In this document: positions 7,071 to 9,774 of the stretch, in pieces | Numbering within the stretch: the first letter of the stretch is position 1 | Layout of the letters: every line of letters starts with the position of its first letter | From: Nitrospinaceae bacterium | GTDB taxonomy: Bacteria; Nitrospinota; Nitrospinia; Nitrospinales; VA-1 | DNA length: 9,774 nucleotides | Assembly: GCA_029937635.1 (NCBI GenBank) | Contig: JAPYPM010000077.1 | Span: 1-9,774, forward strand | Direction of reading: 5' to 3' | Made by a program: the position numbers and the translations under genes | The notes under the pieces: model-generated | Told to the model about the DNA's origin: nothing | Seen by the model: the letters and a program-made list of their open reading frames with translations, nothing else | Databases searched by the model: none

Positions 7071-7204
7071 GGTTTTTTTAAGAGGCCTTACAATTTTAGC
7101 GTTTGGTGATAATTCATAAACTAAAAACGAAAAAGGAAGATAATTATGACCTCAATTGTAAATATTTAGAATTTATACCGCATATTGTAAAAAAATTCCT
7201 AGTT

Positions 7205-8125
7205 CTAATTTTGACGGTATGCGAGCAGGTAATTATTTATATCAGGAGGAAGTGAGGCCTCAAAAACTAAGGGTAGTTTGTTAATAGGGTGCTCTATTTC
7301 TATTTTATGGGCATGCAGAGCCTGTCGAGGCATTTTTAGGTAAGACCCTGTGATAATACCACCATATAATTTGTCTCCAAGAATTGGATGGTGAATTGAT
7401 GCTAAATGAACTCTGATTTGATGAGTTCGCCCTGTTTTTGGAAACAGTTGAATGTAAGTAAAGTGTCCAAGGGTCTCTAAAACTTTGTAACGAGTTTCTG
7501 CTTGACGACCCTGATCCAGGGTGGCGGTCATTTTCTTTCGATTGATTTTGTGTCTTCCTATTGAAGTATCTATAATTCCAGAAGCGGACTTTACTACACC
7601 GCGCACAAGAGCAAGATAGGTTTTTTTTATTTTTCGATTTTTGAATTGTCCTGCTAGAGAACGATGGGCGATTTCATTTTTGGCAATGAGTACAACACCC
7701 GAAGTGTCCTTATCCAGACGATGAACGATACCGGGTCTTTCTACCCCACCAATTCCAGATAAATCGGAACAGTGGCTCAATAGCGCGTTGACTAAAGTAC
7801 CTTTTGCATGCCCCGGTGCAGGGTGTACCACCATTCCTGCAGGTTTATTTACAGCGAGCATTGCCTCGTCTTCATATATAATTTTAAGCGGTATAGACTC
7901 AGCCTCTATCCCTGAGACGATGGGTGGGCAAACACTAAGAATTACCCTGTCGCCTGCTTTAAGCTTATATTTTGCTTGAGCTAAGGAATCATTAACAGAA
8001 GCGTGACCTTGTTCGATTAGTTTTTTAAGTCGAGATCGACTAAATTCGTTCTGGCTTTCAGAAAGAAAAACATCCAACCTGAGCGCCTGATCTTTGGAAT
8101 CAACTAGAAACTCGAACCTTCTCAT
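7205..8125 (-). CDS. rluD: 23S rRNA pseudouridine synthase RluD-type (RluA family)
   Basis: RluD-type enzymes convert uridines 1911, 1915 and 1917 (E. coli numbering) in helix 69 of 23S rRNA to pseudouridine. The 306 residues show the expected order: an N-terminal S4 RNA-binding domain (about 15-75, with RLDVFLSE and SRSRLKKLIEQGHASVN), then the catalytic domain with VNKPAGMVVHP (92-102), the HRLDKDTSG motif (135-143; catalytic Asp138) and the RTHQIRVHLA motif (233-242). The S4 domain and overall length favour RluD over RluA or RluC, though RluC has a similar plan. No Shine-Dalgarno sequence precedes the ATG; the AGGAGG seen just there is on the opposite strand. It follows moaB by 31 bases on the same strand, so the two are probably cotranscribed. 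The large gap toward rodA begins right after its stop. Confidence 0.92.
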   Translation of the reverse strand: MRRFEFLVDSKDQALRLDVFLSESQNEFSRSRLKKLIEQGHASVNDSLAQAKYKLKAGDRVILSVCPPIVSGIEAESIPLKIIYEDEAMLAVNKPAGMVVHPAPGHAKGTLVNALLSHCSDLSGIGGVERPGIVHRLDKDTSGVVLIAKNEIAHRSLAGQFKNRKIKKTYLALVRGVVKSASGIIDTSIGRHKINRKKMTATLDQGRQAETRYKVLETLGHFTYIQLFPKTGRTHQIRVHLASIHHPILGDKLYGGIITGSYLKMPRQALHAHKIEIEHPINKLPLVFEASLPPDINNYLLAYRQN

Positions 8126-8156
8126 AGGAGGAATATATCTGTGATTGGTTAGGACC

Positions 8157-8678
8157 TTATGTTTCCATCAACCGAGGCATCAGTTCTACTAAGTTACACG
8201 GTTTATGTGTACTGTCTAATTGGTGGACTATAATCATGTCCCACGCATCTTTACAAGCGCCGGTAGAACCTGGTAAGGCGAATAGGAATGTTCCCTTTGC
8301 AACACCTGCAGTCGCTCTCGATTGCATGGTAGAAGTCTTAATGTTCTGATAACTCAACCACCGAAATAATTCTCCAAATCCAGGAATGGTCTTCTCGTAC
8401 AACGATTCGAAAGCCTCGGGTGTCACATCCCTTCCTGTAACACCAGTGCCTCCGGTGGCTATAACGACATCTACTTTAGAAGAGTCAATCCATTCTTTAA
8501 GGACATTTTTTAGTAAAGGTAACTCGTCTTTAACGATTCGTTTTTCCACGAGGTAATGCCCGGCCTCTGTTAGCCGCTTTACCAACGTATCTCCAGATTT
8601 GTCATTTTCTTTCGTCCGTGTATCGCTTACAGTAAGAACTACAATATTTACGGATTTTCCTTTTGCAGTTTCGTTCAT
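8157..8678 (-). CDS. moaB: Molybdenum cofactor biosynthesis protein MoaB (MogA/MoaB family)
   Basis: MoaB/MogA-type proteins bind molybdopterin, and active members adenylylate it before molybdenum insertion. The 173 residues fit the single-domain MoaB size. Key motifs are present: LTVSDTR (15-21), the phosphate/pterin-binding TGGTGVTGRDVTPEA (75-89, with Asp84), SRATAGV (about 120-126) and LPGSTGACKDAWD (135-147). The GRDVTPEA and GACKDAWD forms look more like MoaB than MogA, but the two are hard to separate by sequence and either adenylylation or no activity is possible. It lies first in a short leftward unit with rluD and faces the SDR gene across a 184-base divergent gap. No Shine-Dalgarno sequence is seen before the ATG. 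No other molybdenum cofactor gene is in the window. Confidence 0.92.
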   Translation of the reverse strand: MNETAKGKSVNIVVLTVSDTRTKENDKSGDTLVKRLTEAGHYLVEKRIVKDELPLLKNVLKEWIDSSKVDVVIATGGTGVTGRDVTPEAFESLYEKTIPGFGELFRWLSYQNIKTSTMQSRATAGVAKGTFLFALPGSTGACKDAWDMIIVHQLDSTHKPCNLVELMPRLMET

Positions 8679-8705
8679 GGGTTAATTCTGTTTAGAAATA
8701 AGTGG

Positions 8706-8715
8706 ATAGCGCTAT
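8706..8715. promoter_or_regulatory. Palindrome ATAGCGCTAT in the moaB/SDR divergent gap
   Basis: This perfect 10-base dyad lies 28 bases upstream of the moaB start, where an operator or promoter element would be expected. Its core TAGCGCTA also occurs as TTAGCGCTAA at 6663-6672 in the other large gap. No known regulator is assigned. Confidence 0.25.
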
Positions 8716-8779
8716 GTATTCATTTACACAGGGCCTGAAGCTGGGCTTTTCGTAAAGACGGTAAACTGTCAATTTAAAT

Positions 8780-8808
8780 TTGTTTTAGGCAATGCTACCT
8801 AGTTTAAT
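8780..8808 (+). promoter_or_regulatory. Putative sigma-70-type promoter for the SDR gene
   Basis: TTGTTT (8780-8785) and TTTAAT (8803-8808) are separated by exactly 17 bases and read toward the SDR gene, giving a leader of about 45-50 bases. The -10 matches TATAAT at five of six positions; the -35 keeps only TTG. It is placed between divergent genes where a promoter is needed. Confidence 0.4.
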
Positions 8809-8862
8809 GTTAAGGGTAGACTTAATAACTGATCATAGCATAAAAAGAGAAGCAAAATAGCC

Positions 8863-9573
8863 ATGCCAACAGCTTTGGTGACAGGAGGTGCTGTTAGAAT
8901 AGGGCGATCTATAGCTCTTCACTTAGCAGAGCGAGGATACAATATTGCCCTTCATTATTGGAGTTCGAAGGAATCCGCCGAGCAAACAGCGGAAGAATTA
9001 AGAAAGTTTAACATCCAATGTAAAATCTATTGCGTGGACTTTACGAACTTCGGTTCTATTTCCTTGTTGATGAATCAAGTTTTAGAAGATTTTAACTCAA
9101 TCGATCTTCTTATTAATTCAGCAGCAAACTTTATTCAAAAAAACATTGAAAAAACATCTGATCTAGAGCTTCTTGATACAATTAATATCAATCTAATGGC
9201 TCCATTTATTTTGATGAGAGAATTTAAAAATAAGGTTAACAAAGGGCTCATTATAAATATTTTGGACGAGCGTATTCTAAGAAGGGTCTCCACTTTTAGT
9301 GCTTACTCGATTAGTAAGTCGGCACTGGCTCATCTCACTGAACTTTCCGCTGTGAGTTGGGGTGAAACTATTCGCGTTAATGGCATTGCTCCAGGCTTGA
9401 TCCTATCTCCATCGGGTAGCTCTGACTACCTTAAAAAGAGAGCACCAAATATACCTACTAAAACACATGGTAGTACGTCAGATATCCTCCGAGGATTGGA
9501 TTATCTTTTAGACAGTTCTTTTGTCAATGGAGAAATCTTGTTTATTGATGGTGGAGAGTCCAAAAAACGGTGA
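8863..9573 (+). CDS. Short-chain dehydrogenase/reductase, FolM/pteridine-reductase type
   Basis: This cytoplasmic NADPH-dependent oxidoreductase of 236 residues probably reduces dihydropterin or dihydrofolate, as PTR1 and FolM do. The cofactor site is TGGAVRIG (7-14). Its Arg12 and the HYWSS segment (31-35) point to NADPH, as in pteridine reductases. NSA at 85-87 is the usual NNA-like motif. The catalytic set is Asp135, Tyr148 and Lys152 (YSISK). Aspartate in place of the serine of most SDRs is a mark of the pteridine-reductase group and is the main reason for this call. The C-terminus RVNGIAPGLILSP (171-183) and FIDGGES (227-233) are standard. The start agrees with the family, with only a weak AGAAG upstream. 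cysS follows 59 bases on. Substrate is inferred; a different small carbonyl substrate is possible. Confidence 0.75.
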   Translation: MPTALVTGGAVRIGRSIALHLAERGYNIALHYWSSKESAEQTAEELRKFNIQCKIYCVDFTNFGSISLLMNQVLEDFNSIDLLINSAANFIQKNIEKTSDLELLDTININLMAPFILMREFKNKVNKGLIINILDERILRRVSTFSAYSISKSALAHLTELSAVSWGETIRVNGIAPGLILSPSGSSDYLKKRAPNIPTKTHGSTSDILRGLDYLLDSSFVNGEILFIDGGESKKR

Positions 9574-9611
9574 TTTGACAATAGAGTCAAACAGTTGACT
9601 TTGCAGTTTTT
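9574..9611 (+). terminator. Two mutually exclusive hairpins before cysS, possible attenuator or weak terminator
   Basis: Right after the SDR stop, TTTGAC (9574-9579) can pair with GTCAAA (9586-9591). The same middle segment AGTCAA (9585-9590) can instead pair with TTGACT (9595-9600); this second stem extends to nine pairs with two G-U (9582-9603) and is followed by CAG and five T (9607-9611). The two folds cannot coexist, which is the geometry of an attenuator. Stems are AU-rich, so they may be too weak. A perfect TTGACA (9575-9580) overlaps but has no good -10. Confidence 0.3.
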
Positions 9612-9632
9612 GAGGTGGTAGGTTAGTCCGTT

Positions 9633-9774
9633 ATGAGCCTAAGAATTTTCAATACTTTATCCGGGAAAAAGGAAGTGTTCGAGACTTTGCGTGAAAACAT
9701 AGTAGGAATGTATGTTTGCGGAGTCACGGTCTACGATTATTGCCATGTTGGTCATGCCCGATCAGGGGTTGTTT
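9633..9774 (+). CDS. cysS: Cysteinyl-tRNA synthetase, N-terminal part (cut by the window edge)
   Basis: Class I aminoacyl-tRNA synthetase that charges tRNA-Cys with cysteine. The 47 visible codons start MSLRIFNTLSGKKEVF, as usual for CysS, and contain MYVCGVTVYDYCHVGHAR (26-43). This covers the zinc-ligand Cys29 and the class I HIGH motif as HVGH (38-41). The gene continues beyond the window; full CysS is about 460 residues. The ATG has an AGG about ten bases upstream and a GAGGTGG further out. The 59-base gap from the SDR gene contains the hairpins described separately, so cysS may be read through from the SDR promoter under attenuation or may have its own promoter. Confidence 0.97.
   Translation, partial: MSLRIFNTLSGKKEVFETLRENIVGMYVCGVTVYDYCHVGHARSGVV

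Larger units (their letters stand above)
6118..7204. other. Long AT-rich intergenic region between rluD and rodA with origin-like motifs
   Basis: No protein or RNA gene of known family is recognisable in these 1,087 bases, and stops are dense in most frames. Notable contents: DnaA-box-like nonamers TTATCAACA (6503-6511, plus), CTTTCCACA (6524-6516, minus), TTTTTCACA (6902-6894, minus) and TTTTCCACA (7062-7070, plus); the last two fit the relaxed E. coli pattern TTWTNCACA. The 13-mer AAACCTGTGGAAA (6511-6523) recurs inverted at 7063-7075. GATCTCTTTTAGT (6556-6568) resembles the E. coli oriC 13-mer. A palindromic AT block lies at 6988-7020, and the dyad TTAGCGCTAA at 6663-6672. A possible mini-gene is listed separately. 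Together these are compatible with an origin-like or regulatory region. Motif density is modest, and chance or gene decay remain possible. No remnant of mrdA was seen. Confidence 0.5.

Noticed and set aside
7050..7109. 19-codon TTG-started frame behind AAGGAG, and TTGACA in the same place as a -35
   Set aside because: TTG starts are rare, spacing to AAGGAG is short, no family is seen, and no -10 lies 16-18 bases after TTGACA.
6118..7204. Decayed mrdA, or a known structured RNA (RNase P RNA, tmRNA, SRP RNA, tRNA)
   Set aside because: No PBP2 motif fragments were seen in leftward frames, and the conserved signatures of these RNAs were not found by eye.
1..9774. CRISPR array, insertion sequence, phage or defence genes
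   Set aside because: No spaced direct repeats, terminal repeats with a transposase, integrase or defence-type domains were seen.

Overview
The window is an AT-rich stretch of chromosome from a Gram-negative bacterium, most likely a proteobacterium. The envelope genes (a RodA-type elongation protein and a BamE/SmpA-like lipoprotein) and the mix of RNase G, RluD, MoaB and a pteridine-reductase-type SDR support this. The exact lineage cannot be fixed from the sequence. A low-GC marine lineage is a guess only. Almost all complete genes are ordinary housekeeping genes of normal length with intact key motifs. No rRNA, tRNA, insertion sequence, phage gene or CRISPR array was seen.

Layout. Positions 1-86 hold the last codons of a rightward gene that looks like the C-terminus of a formylglycine-generating-enzyme (SUMF1) family protein. 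A hairpin that may end its transcript overlaps its stop codon. Positions 87-442 have no convincing gene. A leftward block follows (read right to left): rodA (6117-5017), RNase G gene rng (4888-3332), a small SmpA/OmlA-like lipoprotein (3302-2991), a NarK-type nitrate/nitrite transporter with two extra membrane segments (2966-1545) and the GTPase/ATPase gene ychF (1540-443). From rng to ychF the gaps are only 4 to 29 bases, so these four look like one operon. A tandem TATAAT pair upstream of rng could start it. A second leftward pair, moaB (8678-8157) and rluD (8125-7205), lies further right. Divergently from moaB run a FolM/pteridine-reductase-like SDR gene (8863-9573) and the first 47 codons of cysS (9633 to the edge).

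The most unusual part is the gap of about 1.09 kb between rluD and rodA (6118-7204). Many genomes have the PBP2 gene mrdA directly before rodA, but here there is no recognisable gene. The gap holds several DnaA-box-like nonamers, a 13-base inverted repeat built on two of them, a GATCT 13-mer-like motif, a strongly AT-rich palindromic block, and a possible 21-residue hydrophobic peptide behind a perfect GGAGG ribosome binding site. It could be a replication-origin-like or regulatory region, a host for a small membrane peptide or RNA, or simply decayed DNA. The sequence alone does not decide this.

The genes form several everyday modules: cell-wall elongation (rodA), RNA processing (rng, rluD), outer-membrane lipoprotein function, nitrate/nitrite transport, molybdenum cofactor synthesis (moaB), pterin/folate reduction (SDR) and cysteine charging of tRNA (cysS). 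MoaB and the nitrate transporter could be linked through a molybdoenzyme nitrate reductase elsewhere, but nothing in this window shows that. No clearly new biological system was found. The candidates offered are modest and marked as such.
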